This document shows, piece by piece, positions 28,326 through 37,470 of a stretch of 64,000 nt of DNA. Each line of letters opens with the position of its first letter. The first letter of the stretch is position 1. Below the pieces are notes generated by a model. The model ran no database searches and was not told the DNA's origin. It worked only from the letters and a program-made list of their open reading frames with translations. Origin of the DNA: Rhizobium sp. CFBP 8762 (lineage in GTDB: Bacteria > Pseudomonadota > Alphaproteobacteria > Rhizobiales > Rhizobiaceae); the NCBI RefSeq assembly GCF_014841565.1, contig NZ_JACYUD010000001.1:1-64000 (forward strand), written 5' to 3'. A program made the position numbers and the translations under genes.

Positions 28326-31028
28326 ATGACGAATGTAGTCGTGGTGGAATCGCCGTCGAAGGCCAAAACGATCAACAAGTATCTCGGACCGGGATACAAG
28401 GTGCTCGCCTCCTTCGGCCATGTGCGGGATCTGCCTGCCAAGGACGGCTCTGTTCTGCCCGATCAGGATTTTGACATGCTCTGGGAGGTGGACGCCGCCT
28501 CCGCCAAACGCATGAAGGATATTGCCGACGCGGTCAAAAGTTCCGACGGTCTGATTCTGGCAACCGACCCGGACCGAGAAGGAGAAGCGATCTCCTGGCA
28601 TGTTCTGGATCTTCTGCGTAAAAAGAAAGTCATCGGCGACAAGCCTGTGAGCCGTGTGGTGTTCAACGCCATTACCAAGAAAGCCGTGCTGGAAGCCATG
28701 GCGGCACCGCGCGATATCGATGTGCCGCTGGTCGATGCCTATCTGGCGCGCCGCGCACTGGATTATCTGGTGGGCTTCAACCTGTCGCCGGTCCTCTGGC
28801 GCAAGTTGCCGGGGGCTCGGTCCGCTGGCCGGGTCCAGTCGGTCGCCCTTCGTCTGGTTTGCGACCGGGAGGCGGAAATCGAGCGCTTCGTTTCGGAAGA
28901 ATACTGGAATATTTCCGCGCTTCTGAAAACGCCGCGTGGCGAGAGCTTCGAGGCCCGTCTCGTTTCGGCAGATGGCAAGCGTTTGCAGGCACGCTCTGTT
29001 GCCAACGGCGACGATGCCGCGTCGCTGAAAGCCATGCTGGAAGGTGCCAGTTATGTCGTCGATACGGTTGAGGCAAAGCCGGTCAAGCGCAACCCCTCCC
29101 CGCCGTTCACCACGTCCACCTTGCAGCAGGCAGCATCCTCGAAGCTTGGATTTTCTGCGTCCCGAACCATGCAGGTTGCACAGAAACTGTATGAAGGCAT
29201 TGATCTGGGCGGCGAAACCGTTGGTTTGATCACATATATGCGTACCGATGGTGTGCAGATGGCGCCGGAAGCCATTGACGCTGCCCGGGATGCGATCGTC
29301 AGCCAGTTCGGGGCTCGCTACAGACCGGAAAAGGCGCGCTTTTACTCCACCAAGGCCAAGAATGCGCAGGAAGCGCACGAAGCCGTTCGCCCGACCGACT
29401 TCAATCGCACGCCGAACCAGGTTCGTGGTCACCTCGACGGCGATATGCTGAAGCTTTACGATCTGATTTGGAAGCGCGGCATTGCCAGCCAGATGGCGTC
29501 GGCGGAAATCGAGCGCACCACCGTGGAAATTCTGGCCGACAATGCAGGTCGCAAGGCTAGCTTGCGCGCTGTTGGCTCCGTCATCCGTTTTGATGGGTTC
29601 ATCGCTGCCTATACCGATCAAAAAGAGGACGGCGAACAGGCCGATGACGATGAGGACGGACGCCTGCCTGAAATCAAAGCGCAGGAAACCGTTGCCAAAG
29701 AGAAGATCAACGCAACGCAGCATTTTACCGAGCCACCGCCACGCTACTCAGAAGCCACGCTGATCAAGAAAATGGAAGAGCTGGGCATTGGCCGCCCTTC
29801 CACCTATGCGGCAACGTTGAAGACACTTAGCGACCGCGAATATATCGTCATCGACAAGCGCAAGCTGATACCCCATTCTAAGGGACGGTTGGTAACCGCG
29901 TTTCTGGAAAGCTTCTTTACCCGCTATGTGGAATACGACTTCACCGCGTCGCTCGAAGAAAAGCTCGACCGGATTTCTGCGGGCGAGTTGAACTGGAAGG
30001 ACGTTCTGCGCGATTTCTGGAAGGACTTCTTCGCCCAGATTGAAGACACCAAGGAATTGCGCGTCACCAATGTTCTGGATGCCTTGAATGAAGTTCTGGC
30101 GCCTCTGGTCTTCCCAAAACGGGAGGACGGAAGCGATCCACGCATATGTCAGGTCTGCGGCACCGGCAAATTGTCGCTGAAGCTCGGAAAATACGGCGCC
30201 TTTGTCGGCTGCTCCAATTATCCGGACTGCAATTTCACCCGTCAGCTTTCCTCCGAAGGCGGCGCAGATGCCGACGCAACCGTGTCGAATGAGCCGCAGA
30301 GCCTTGGCAAAGACCCGGCCACCGGCGAAGAGATTACCTTGCGCAGTGGCCGGTTCGGCCCCTATGTTCAGCGCGGGGATGGCAAGGAAGCCAAACGGTC
30401 CAGCCTGCCCAAGGGCTGGACGCCCGAAAGCATCGACTATGAGAGAGCGCTGGCTTTGCTGTCCCTTCCCCGTGATATCGGTGCGCACCCGGAATCCGGC
30501 AAAATGATCTCCAGCAGCCTTGGCCGCTACGGTCCTTTCATCCTTCATGATGGAAAATACGCCAATCTGGAATCGGTCGAAGATGTCTTCACCATTGGCC
30601 TGAATCGCGCCGTGTCGGTTTTGGCGGACAAGGCATTGCAGGGGCCCGGCGCCCGTGGCCGCACGCCTGTTGCCGCCTTGAAGGAACTGGGAGACCACCC
30701 GGATGGCGGTGCAATTACCGTGCGCGATGGTCGCTACGGACCCTATGTCAACTGGGGCAAGGTGAATGCCACCCTTCCCAAAGGAAAAGACCCGCAGACC
30801 GTTACCGTTGAGGAAGCGCTGACCTATATAGTGGAAAAGGCAGGCAAGGACGGCGGCAAACCGGCCAAGGCGAAAGCCAAAACGACAAGCAAGCCAAAGA
30901 CAACAAAAGCGAAGCCCAAAGCAGCGGAAGGCGGCGATGCAAAGCCAAAAACCGCCAGAGCCAAGGCCGCTCCAAAAGCAGCAGGCAAACCGAAAGCCAA
31001 AGCAGCGGCGAAGCCTGAGAAAGACTAG
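28326..31028 (+). CDS. topA: DNA topoisomerase I
   Basis: The 900-residue type IA topoisomerase relaxes negative supercoils. The TOPRIM domain starts MTNVVVVESPSKAKTINKYLG with DPDREGEAISWH; the active-site tyrosine is Tyr304 in GLITYMRTDGVQM; a four-cysteine zinc finger (CQVCGTGKLSLKLGKYGAFVGCSNYPDC) follows the core near residue 610. Three C-terminal topoisomerase repeats (GPYVQRGDG, GPFILHDGK, GPYVNWGK) precede a Lys/Ala-rich tail (PKAKAAAKPE-like) that likely binds DNA. rnr starts 2 bases after the stop codon. Confidence 0.96.
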   Translation: MTNVVVVESPSKAKTINKYLGPGYKVLASFGHVRDLPAKDGSVLPDQDFDMLWEVDAASAKRMKDIADAVKSSDGLILATDPDREGEAISWHVLDLLRKKKVIGDKPVSRVVFNAITKKAVLEAMAAPRDIDVPLVDAYLARRALDYLVGFNLSPVLWRKLPGARSAGRVQSVALRLVCDREAEIERFVSEEYWNISALLKTPRGESFEARLVSADGKRLQARSVANGDDAASLKAMLEGASYVVDTVEAKPVKRNPSPPFTTSTLQQAASSKLGFSASRTMQVAQKLYEGIDLGGETVGLITYMRTDGVQMAPEAIDAARDAIVSQFGARYRPEKARFYSTKAKNAQEAHEAVRPTDFNRTPNQVRGHLDGDMLKLYDLIWKRGIASQMASAEIERTTVEILADNAGRKASLRAVGSVIRFDGFIAAYTDQKEDGEQADDDEDGRLPEIKAQETVAKEKINATQHFTEPPPRYSEATLIKKMEELGIGRPSTYAATLKTLSDREYIVIDKRKLIPHSKGRLVTAFLESFFTRYVEYDFTASLEEKLDRISAGELNWKDVLRDFWKDFFAQIEDTKELRVTNVLDALNEVLAPLVFPKREDGSDPRICQVCGTGKLSLKLGKYGAFVGCSNYPDCNFTRQLSSEGGADADATVSNEPQSLGKDPATGEEITLRSGRFGPYVQRGDGKEAKRSSLPKGWTPESIDYERALALLSLPRDIGAHPESGKMISSSLGRYGPFILHDGKYANLESVEDVFTIGLNRAVSVLADKALQGPGARGRTPVAALKELGDHPDGGAITVRDGRYGPYVNWGKVNATLPKGKDPQTVTVEEALTYIVEKAGKDGGKPAKAKAKTTSKPKTTKAKPKAAEGGDAKPKTARAKAAPKAAGKPKAKAAAKPEKD

Positions 31029-31030
31029 GA

Positions 31031-33394
31031 TTGGCAAGACATTCGAACGACCGTTCAGCCCGCCCCGCCAAAGGTGCCGCGAGATTACAGGCCAAGGCTG
31101 GCCCATCGGCGCTAGAGGGTGAAGATCCTATCATTCACGGAGCCGTTCCGTCACGGGCGGTTCTGTTGCGGTATATTGAGCTCAATCCCGACAAGGCTTC
31201 CAAGCGGGATCTGTACAAAGCGTTCGGCCTGAAAGGTGAGACGCGGATCGAGCTGAAGGCTCTCCTGCGTGATCTGGAACAGGATGGCATGCTGGAAAAG
31301 CGGCGCAAATCCCTGTCCCGCCCCGGCGCACTGCCACCCGTCACGGTGCTTGACATTACAACCCGCGATATCGACGGCGAATTGATTGGCCGACCGGCGG
31401 AATGGCCGGAGGATGCGGGCGTTGCACCTGCCGTGTCCATACGGCAATCCAGCGTCGGTAAAGCCAAGGGCAAAGCCCCGGTTGGCGGCTTGGGCGACCG
31501 GGTTCTTGCCAAGATTTTCCCCGCAACGGATCGCGGCGGCCCTGCCTACACCGCGCGTATCATCAAGGTGCTGGACAAGCGTCGCAACAACGCCATCGGC
31601 GTCTTCCGTTCGCAGGGCGCGGGCGGGCGAATCATGCCCATCGACAAGCGCGGCGAGGAACTTGAGGTTGATGCCGATTTCATCGGCGACGCCAAGGACG
31701 GCGATCTGGTCGAGGTGGACGTTGCGCGTTTGGGGCGTTTTGGTCTTCCCCGTGCGCAGGTCAAGGCCGTGATCGGCTCGGTTGCGTCCGAAAAAGCGAT
31801 TTCCATGATTGCGATTTACGCTCATGGCATTCCCCACGTCTTCCCGGACGCGGTTCTGCGTGAAGCTGACGCCGCCGGACCGGCAACCATGGCAAAGCGT
31901 GAGGACTGGCGCACTCTGCCGCTGATCACCATCGATCCTGCCGACGCCAAGGATCATGACGATGCGGTGTATGCCGAACCGGACACCTCTCCGGACAACC
32001 TGGGCGGCGTGATCGTCACAGTGGCGATTGCGGACGTCTCCTGGTACGTGCGTCCCCGGTCCAGCCTGAATACAGAAGCATTGAAACGCGGCAACTCCGT
32101 CTACTTCCCGGATCGGGTCGTACCCATGCTGCCGGAGCGTATTTCCAACGACCTCTGCTCCCTGAAAGAAGGAGTTGACCGTCCCGCTTTGGCCGTGCGT
32201 ATGCGGTTCTCGCACGAGGGACGTAAGGCCGGCCATACGTTCCACCGTGTCATGATGAAAAGCGCGGCCAAACTGTCCTACAATCAGGCACAGGCGGCCA
32301 TCGACGGCCAGCCGGATGAGAAGACCGGTCCATTGCTGGAGCCGATCCTGAAGCCGCTCTGGGCTGCCTATGACATTTTAAAGCGCGGGCGCGACCGTCG
32401 CCAGCCGCTTGAACTCAACATGCCGGAGCGCAAAATTCTACTCAAGCCCGACGGCACGGTTGACCGGGTATTTGTGCCGGATCGACTGGATGCGCATAAG
32501 CTCATCGAAGAAATGATGATTCAAGCGAATGTGGCGGCCGCCGAAACATTGGAAACCAAAAAACAGCCGCTGATCTACCGCGCCCACGATGCACCATCGC
32601 TCGCCAAGCAGGAGGTGCTTCGCGAGTTTCTGGCGACACTGGAACTGTCACTGATCAAGGGCGGAAACATCCGTGCCAATCACTTCAATGGCATCCTGCA
32701 GAAAGCAGAGGGCAAAGCCTTTGAGGTCATGGTGAACGAGATGGTTCTGCGCTCGCAGAGCCAGGCCGTTTACAGCCCTGAAAACATCGGCCACTTCGGG
32801 CTGAATTTGCTGAAATACGCTCATTTCACATCCCCTATCCGACGCTATGCCGACCTGATCGTGCATCGTGCGCTGGTGGGTAGCCTTGGGTTGGGTGAAG
32901 GCGGAATTACCCCGGAAGAAGAGGCCGCGCTTGACGATATTGCGGCAGAGATTTCTACCTTCGAGCGGCGTGCCATGGCGGCGGAACGCGAAACGGTGGA
33001 CCGCCTGATTGCCCATCACCTGCACGGGCGAATCGGTGAGGAATTTGACGGCCGGGTCTCTGGTGTCACCAAAGCGGGCCTGTTCATTTCACTTCCGGAC
33101 TATGGCGCCGATGGCTTCGTTCCTATTTCGACGCTTGGGCGGGATTACTTCATCTATGACGAAGCCCATCAGGCACTGTCCGGCGAGAAGACCGGCCTTG
33201 GCTACCGGTTGGGCGATACGGTTCGGGTGAAACTCGTGGAAGCCGTCCCGCTTGCCGGAGCATTGCGCTTCGAAATGGTCAGCGATGGACGGCAAATGCC
33301 GACTGCAACACGTTCGTTTCACAAGTCAGGTCGTAGAGACCGAAGTGGCGCGCGAAAAACGCCCGGTACGCGTCCGCCGCGCGGCAAACGTTGA
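31031..33394 (+). CDS. rnr: Ribonuclease R
   Basis: The 787-residue 3'-5' exoribonuclease of the RNB family degrades structured RNA. An N-terminal winged-helix region (about 35-95, SRAVLLRYIELNPDKASKRDLYKAFGL...) is followed by cold-shock domains, the RNB catalytic domain with DPADAKDHDDAVYAE (from Asp302) and HFTSPIRRYADLIVHRAL, an S1 domain (EFDGRVSGVTKAGLFISLPDYGADGFVPISTL) and a basic tail. The start is a TTG at 31031, two bases past topA; no in-frame ATG fits better. topA-rnr-DUF983 is a conserved order. Confidence 0.94.
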   Translation: MARHSNDRSARPAKGAARLQAKAGPSALEGEDPIIHGAVPSRAVLLRYIELNPDKASKRDLYKAFGLKGETRIELKALLRDLEQDGMLEKRRKSLSRPGALPPVTVLDITTRDIDGELIGRPAEWPEDAGVAPAVSIRQSSVGKAKGKAPVGGLGDRVLAKIFPATDRGGPAYTARIIKVLDKRRNNAIGVFRSQGAGGRIMPIDKRGEELEVDADFIGDAKDGDLVEVDVARLGRFGLPRAQVKAVIGSVASEKAISMIAIYAHGIPHVFPDAVLREADAAGPATMAKREDWRTLPLITIDPADAKDHDDAVYAEPDTSPDNLGGVIVTVAIADVSWYVRPRSSLNTEALKRGNSVYFPDRVVPMLPERISNDLCSLKEGVDRPALAVRMRFSHEGRKAGHTFHRVMMKSAAKLSYNQAQAAIDGQPDEKTGPLLEPILKPLWAAYDILKRGRDRRQPLELNMPERKILLKPDGTVDRVFVPDRLDAHKLIEEMMIQANVAAAETLETKKQPLIYRAHDAPSLAKQEVLREFLATLELSLIKGGNIRANHFNGILQKAEGKAFEVMVNEMVLRSQSQAVYSPENIGHFGLNLLKYAHFTSPIRRYADLIVHRALVGSLGLGEGGITPEEEAALDDIAAEISTFERRAMAAERETVDRLIAHHLHGRIGEEFDGRVSGVTKAGLFISLPDYGADGFVPISTLGRDYFIYDEAHQALSGEKTGLGYRLGDTVRVKLVEAVPLAGALRFEMVSDGRQMPTATRSFHKSGRRDRSGARKTPGTRPPRGKR

Positions 33395-33409
33395 AGGTGG
33401 AACCGCCCC

Positions 33410-33856
33410 ATGCGCACAGATGAATTGCACGCAGATGACAACGGCATGGTTCTGAACGGCGCACAAAACGGCATGGTACGCCCAGTCGGACGTTCCATGC
33501 GCCGGGGTTTCTTAAACCGCTGTCCCCGGTGCGGAGAGGGTCGCCTGTTTCGATCCTATCTTCGCTCCGTCGAAAACTGTGCCGTCTGCCATGAGCGGCT
33601 AGATCATCACCGAGCCGATGATTTCCCACCATATATCGTGGTCACCATCATCGGACATGTGGTGTTGGCAGGGTATATGATGACCGATCTGGTCTTTCCC
33701 CTTTCCACATGGACGCATCTGGCCATTTGGGCACCCATCACGGTATTCGGATCGCTGGCTCTGCTTCAGCCAGTCAAAGGGAGCGTGATTGGTTTGCAAT
33801 GGGCGTTACGCATGCACGGCTTTGGAGACGACGATCCGGAACCTCTTGCACCCTGA
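33410..33856 (+). CDS. DUF983 family membrane protein
   Basis: The 148-residue protein has the DUF983 signature: RGFLNRCPRCGEGRLFRSYLRSVENCAVCHERLDHHRADDFPPYIVVTIIGHVV, with two CxxC pairs that could bind zinc, followed by two transmembrane helices (about 75-97 and 102-122). Function is unknown. It is 15 bp downstream of rnr and 48 bp upstream of an MFS gene, probably one transcript. Confidence 0.9.
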   Translation: MRTDELHADDNGMVLNGAQNGMVRPVGRSMRRGFLNRCPRCGEGRLFRSYLRSVENCAVCHERLDHHRADDFPPYIVVTIIGHVVLAGYMMTDLVFPLSTWTHLAIWAPITVFGSLALLQPVKGSVIGLQWALRMHGFGDDDPEPLAP

Positions 33857-33904
33857 CCGATATAGACTGACTGAATCCTCAGACTGACATCAAGGACTTC
33901 GAAA

Positions 33905-35089
33905 ATGTCGAAAACCACGACCAGACCTACTGGCCCAGTTGAAGAGATTCACTGGCCGTCGCTCGTCGCGGCCATTTCCGCCATCACCGCCGTTGGCATC
34001 GCTATCGGTCTCGGACTGCCGCTTCTGAGTATCATCATGGAGAAGCGTGGCATTTCCTCCTCCATGATCGGCTTGAATTCCGCCATGGCAGGTCTTGCCT
34101 CCATGGCCGCCGCGCCGCTCAGCACCAAGCTCAGCCAGCATTTCGGCGTTTCCAATACCATGCTGGTCGCGATCCTCTGTGCAGCGGCCAGTGCAATCGG
34201 CTTCTATTATGTCGAAAACTTTCTGCTGTGGTTTCCGCTGCGCGTGGTTTTCCACGGTGCCATAACCGTGTTGTTCATCCTTTCCGAGTTCTGGATCAAC
34301 GCGGCCTCTCCCACCCACAAACGCGGCCTCGTTCTCGGTATCTACGCAACACTTCTGGGGCTAGGCTTTGCACTAGGGCCGCTGCTTTTTTCGGTATTGG
34401 GTAGCGACGGCGTCCTACCATTTGCGGTCGGCGCTGCCGTGATTCTGGTTGCGGCTATTCCCATCTACATTGCGCGGCATGAAAACCCGGTCATTCACGA
34501 AAAACCGGAAATGCATTTCCTGCGCTATATCTTTCTGGTGCCAACGGCGACGGCCGCTGTGTTTGTTTTTGGCGCGGTCGAATCAGGGGGCCTGTCCCTG
34601 TTTCCCATCTACGCAACCCGGTCCGGCTTCAGCGAATCGCATGCTGCCTTGCTGTTGACGATGATGGGCATTGGAAATGTGGTCTTCCAGATACCCTTGG
34701 GAATGCTGTCCGACCGAATGAAGGACCGTCGGAACCTCCTTTTCATTCTGGCAATCATCGGCCTGATTGGCTCTCTGTGCCTGCCGTTGTTGATCGGCAG
34801 CTGGACGCTGATGGCCATTGTGCTGCTGCTGTGGGGTGGCTGCGTATCGGGCCTCTATACGGTGGGGCTAAGCCATCTCGGCTCGCGTTTGCACGGCCCG
34901 GACCTGGCCGCCGCCAATGCAGCGTTCATCTTTTCCTACGCCGTTGGCACGGTTGCCGGTCCGCAGGCCATCGGTGTTGCAATGGATAAAATGGGAAACA
35001 ACGGCTTCGTCTGGGCTATTGTGCTGTTTTTCGCCATGTATGTCGTACTTTCCATTGCACGACTGGGTTTCAGCGCAAAACGGACTTGA
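33905..35089 (+). CDS. Major facilitator superfamily transporter
   Basis: The 394-residue protein has about 12 transmembrane helices and an MFS loop 8-9 motif (GMLSDRMKDRRNLLF) typical of the fold, plus FWINAASPTHKRGLVLGIYATLLGLGFALGP in helix 5. The substrate is unknown; weak similarity to sugar or drug efflux MFS (YfcJ/YhhS-like) is all I can claim. In Hyphomicrobiales an MFS gene of this type often sits between DUF983 and rpmG, as here. The TGA stop lies inside the -35 region of the rpmG promoter. Confidence 0.87.
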   Translation: MSKTTTRPTGPVEEIHWPSLVAAISAITAVGIAIGLGLPLLSIIMEKRGISSSMIGLNSAMAGLASMAAAPLSTKLSQHFGVSNTMLVAILCAAASAIGFYYVENFLLWFPLRVVFHGAITVLFILSEFWINAASPTHKRGLVLGIYATLLGLGFALGPLLFSVLGSDGVLPFAVGAAVILVAAIPIYIARHENPVIHEKPEMHFLRYIFLVPTATAAVFVFGAVESGGLSLFPIYATRSGFSESHAALLLTMMGIGNVVFQIPLGMLSDRMKDRRNLLFILAIIGLIGSLCLPLLIGSWTLMAIVLLLWGGCVSGLYTVGLSHLGSRLHGPDLAAANAAFIFSYAVGTVAGPQAIGVAMDKMGNNGFVWAIVLFFAMYVVLSIARLGFSAKRT

Positions 35090-35113
35090 CTTTTCGGGGG
35101 CGATTTGTAGGTT
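35086..35113 (+). promoter_or_regulatory. rpmG promoter
   Basis: TTGACT (35086-35091, preceded by C to give CTTGAC) is followed by a 16-base spacer and TAGGTT (35108-35113). It overlaps the MFS stop codon and sits about 70 bases upstream of the rpmG ATG. Confidence 0.55.
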
Positions 35114-35180
35114 GGCGCCAGATTTAAGCCTTGGTAACTCATACACGGCCATGGCGTAGTTTTATAAAGGCAGGACAACC

Positions 35181-35348
35181 ATGGCGAAAGCTACCACCAT
35201 CAAGATCAAGCTGCTCTCGACAGCCGACACGGGCTTCTTCTACGTAACCACGAAGAACAGCCGTACCATGACGGACAAGATGAGCAAGACAAAGTACGAC
35301 CCGATTGCGCGCAAGCATGTCGAGTTCAAGGAAACGAAGATCAAGTAA
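35181..35348 (+). CDS. rpmG: 50S ribosomal protein L33
   Basis: The 55-residue L33 begins [20 protein letters not shown] and ends [11 protein letters not shown]. It lacks the CxxC pairs, so it is the zinc-independent (C-) form usual in alphaproteobacteria. The gene is too short for standard ORF cutoffs. It has its own promoter and a strong terminator. Confidence 0.95.
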   Translation: MAKATTIKIKLLSTADTGFFYVTTKNSRTMTDKMSKTKYDPIARKHVEFKETKIK

Positions 35349-35368
35349 TTTTGATCTGGTTAATTTTA

Positions 35369-35404
35369 AAAAGGCGCTGCAGCTATGCTCAGCGCCTTTT
35401 TTGT
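35369..35404 (+). terminator. Bidirectional terminator after rpmG
   Basis: The 11-bp stem AAAAGGCGCTG / CAGCGCCTTTT (35369-35379 and 35390-35400) encloses a 10-base loop and is followed by TTTTG on the plus strand. The A-rich left side also gives a U tract on the minus strand, so it could stop transcripts from both rpmG and the pleD-side RNA element. Confidence 0.88.
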
Positions 35405-35458
35405 TGCGTGTTTATAATTGAACAAACACTGTAATTCACGGGAGAATAGCAAAGGGTG

Positions 35459-35560
35459 GGTCGATCAGCCTGTAACAGCGGCACGAGGAACCACTGATGT
35501 CACAGGCCGATCGACCGCGCCTACAGGCCCGAGAGATGCGGCGGCCTCGGGTGCTGCAGG
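35459..35560 (-). ncRNA. Structured RNA element downstream of pleD (two hairpins), candidate small RNA
   Basis: On the minus strand, hairpin A (35560-35520) pairs CCTGCAG with CTGTAGG and CCCGAG with CTCGGG. Hairpin B (35516-35459) is a 15-bp stem starting GGTCGATC and ending GATCGACC, topped by CAGTGG / CCGCTG. On this strand three positions are G-U wobbles and there is no mismatch. On the plus strand the same positions become A-C mismatches, so the structure belongs to a minus-strand transcript. It could be an independent small RNA or the 3' UTR of pleD. No family recognised. The rpmG terminator could also end it. Confidence 0.45.
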
Positions 35561-35661
35561 TAACTGATGGGGTATGCCCTTAAGTCAGAGAGTGTCATAC
35601 TCGCTTATAAAATCAACAGTTACTTAAGGAATCGCTGTTGTATTCTGAATTTTGTCGAAAG

Positions 35662-36984
35662 TTACACACAGCTTTCCAGTGTGTTGTCGATCTGCGTCGC
35701 CTCGCCTGGCAGACCATCGGCAAGCGCGCGCGCCAAAAGCGTCTCACTGCTGTCGTCTGCTTCGCTGAGTTCAGCTCGGCCCAAGACCAGGGGAGAAAGC
35801 TGTAGCTCCGCCTGCAAAACCATCCTCAAGCGCTCCAGAACGCTGTCAGCAGCCATGATCGACGTATCCGGCATCACCAGTACAAAACGGTCCTGCGCAG
35901 TCCGGCAGACAAGGTCTGCACCACGGATAACTGTTTTCAGTAGCCGCGAAATAGACTGTGCCAGTTGGATCAATGCCGCATCAGGCAAGGCAAGATCTTG
36001 AACCCCAATGACGCTCGCGGTCAGCGGCTGTGAGCGAGCGTGAGCGCGCTTGATCAAACGTGACAGATGGCTGTCGAGGTAGTTCTGATTCGGCAAGCCG
36101 GTGATCGCATCGGTGACGATGCTGCTGTCATCTTCTCCTATACGTGCTCGCAGTCTGTCGTTCAGCCTCTTACCCCGCATTTGCATCAGGCTACGGGCGA
36201 TCAGCTCGCTCTGATCGAGCGGCATCCGTATAAAGTCGGTCAGGCCCAGTTGCGAGCATTGCTGCAGGCCCGAATCAGTGTCGGCGGGTACAATCCCAAG
36301 GATGGGTACATGACGCGTCTGCGCGTGCGCTCTGAGGGTCTGGCAGGCGGCCAACTCCTTGGCACCGGAAATCGTCGAGAGAATCAAATCGACATGCGCA
36401 AGGCTGTTCAATGCAAGCACATCATCGCCGTTAATGAGAACCGCGTCCGCCACGGGTTTGAGAAACCGTGTGGCATGGTCGGCAATCGCATCCTGCTGCG
36501 TAATCAGCACAACCCGCAGCGGATCATCCAGAAACTGACCGCTGTTGGGCGTAGCGTTGCGAATGCCCATGCTGGCAGCGGTATCGCACCGCTCCTTCAC
36601 CTCGTTTGCCACCGTCCCGAGCCGCAACAAACTTTTTACCCGAATTGTCAACTCAACATCATCGATGGGGAAAGTCAAAAAATCATCGATACCAGCTTGC
36701 AAGCCTTGGACCCGCGCTGAGGCGTCGCCACGCTCCGCCAGGAGAATAACCGGAATGGATGACAAGAGTGCATTGCGTTTCAGGTGATGGGTGCACGCAT
36801 AGGCGTCCATGTCTGACAAATGCTGCGCAATGATAATCAGATCCGGGACACCATCTCCCCCGCGTTCGAGAACGTCTCTGCCGGACTGGCTGACCTCAAC
36901 CTGATACAATTGAGTGGACAGGCGCTCCGACAGAGACTGGGTCAGTTTCAGGTCTGCAGCAACAACGTGGATCCGCGCGGTCAT
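35662..36984 (-). CDS. pleD: PleD-like protein with degenerate receiver and GGDEF domains
   Basis: The 440-residue protein has the REC-REC-GGDEF layout and the divK neighbour of PleD, a cell-cycle diguanylate cyclase. In receiver 1 the acidic pair (A9, A10 for D9, D10), the phosphoacceptor (A53 for D53) and the lysine (F105 for K105) are all lost, by alignment to Caulobacter numbering. In the GGDEF domain the GGEEF motif reads AQDRF (363-367), and the metal/substrate segment DIDFFKKINDTFGH is replaced and about five residues shorter. The I-site RxxD is kept (R354-G-A-D357, exact spacing), as is Arg385. It cannot be phosphorylated or make c-di-GMP in the usual way; binding c-di-GMP is plausible. 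Confidence 0.88.
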   Translation of the reverse strand: MTARIHVVAADLKLTQSLSERLSTQLYQVEVSQSGRDVLERGGDGVPDLIIIAQHLSDMDAYACTHHLKRNALLSSIPVILLAERGDASARVQGLQAGIDDFLTFPIDDVELTIRVKSLLRLGTVANEVKERCDTAASMGIRNATPNSGQFLDDPLRVVLITQQDAIADHATRFLKPVADAVLINGDDVLALNSLAHVDLILSTISGAKELAACQTLRAHAQTRHVPILGIVPADTDSGLQQCSQLGLTDFIRMPLDQSELIARSLMQMRGKRLNDRLRARIGEDDSSIVTDAITGLPNQNYLDSHLSRLIKRAHARSQPLTASVIGVQDLALPDAALIQLAQSISRLLKTVIRGADLVCRTAQDRFVLVMPDTSIMAADSVLERLRMVLQAELQLSPLVLGRAELSEADDSSETLLARALADGLPGEATQIDNTLESCV

Positions 36985-37020
36985 GTCTCTATCCGTTTCG
37001 GGTTCAGCGGCCCGGCCCGC

Positions 37021-37392
37021 TCAGGCATCGCCCAAATAGGTTTTTATCGTTTCTATAAATTTTGGTACGGAGATCGGCTTAGAAACATACGCTTCACATC
37101 CGCCCTGCCGGATTCGCTCCTCATCACCCTTCATCGCAAAGGCTGTGACCGCGATCACCGGAATTGTGTGCAACTCGTCGTCTTCCTTCAGCCACTTCGT
37201 CACCTCAAGGCCCGAAACCTCCGGTAACTGGATGTCCATAAGAATAAGATCGGGACGATGTTTGCGAGCGAGATCAAGGGCTTCCATGCCGTTTCTCGTC
37301 TGAATTGTCGTGTAGCCAGACGCTTCGATCAAGTCGCGGAACAGCTTCATGTTCAGCTCATTGTCTTCGACAATCATAACCTGTTTGGGCAT
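37021..37392 (-). CDS. divK: Single-domain response regulator DivK
   Basis: The 123-residue receiver has all active residues: Glu9/Asp10 ([12 protein letters not shown]), phosphoacceptor Asp53 ([13 protein letters not shown]), Thr83 region ([11 protein letters not shown]) and Lys105 (YVSKPI). DivK controls the DivJ/PleC/DivL/CckA/CtrA phosphorelay. The sequence is close to the family archetype. It is upstream of pleD with a 36-bp gap, the conserved divK-pleD operon. The contrast with the degenerate pleD is striking. Confidence 0.95.
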   Translation of the reverse strand: MPKQVMIVEDNELNMKLFRDLIEASGYTTIQTRNGMEALDLARKHRPDLILMDIQLPEVSGLEVTKWLKEDDELHTIPVIAVTAFAMKGDEERIRQGGCEAYVSKPISVPKFIETIKTYLGDA

Positions 37393-37470
37393 TGACTTCC
37401 CTTATCCCGGTTCACTCTCGCGACATCCATCACTTGATATAGTCGCCCGATTGCCGAATCCTATCTGTCC

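Larger units (their letters stand above)
35349..35661. other. 313-bp convergent intergenic region rpmG / pleD
   Basis: The region contains the rpmG terminator at its left end and the two hairpins listed separately at 35459-35560. No protein gene was seen in either direction. Confidence 0.5.

Noticed and set aside
28188-29723. 511-residue open frame antisense to topA
   Set aside because: Long frames opposite GC-biased genes are expected here; topA shows every topoisomerase motif on the plus strand. Similar long shadows were dropped at 29748-31106, 31151-32245, 46263-47579 and 10215-11261.
35459-35516. Hairpin B as a plain DNA operator or recombination site
   Set aside because: The A-C versus G-U asymmetry between strands favours an RNA function; a protein-bound palindrome would not need that.
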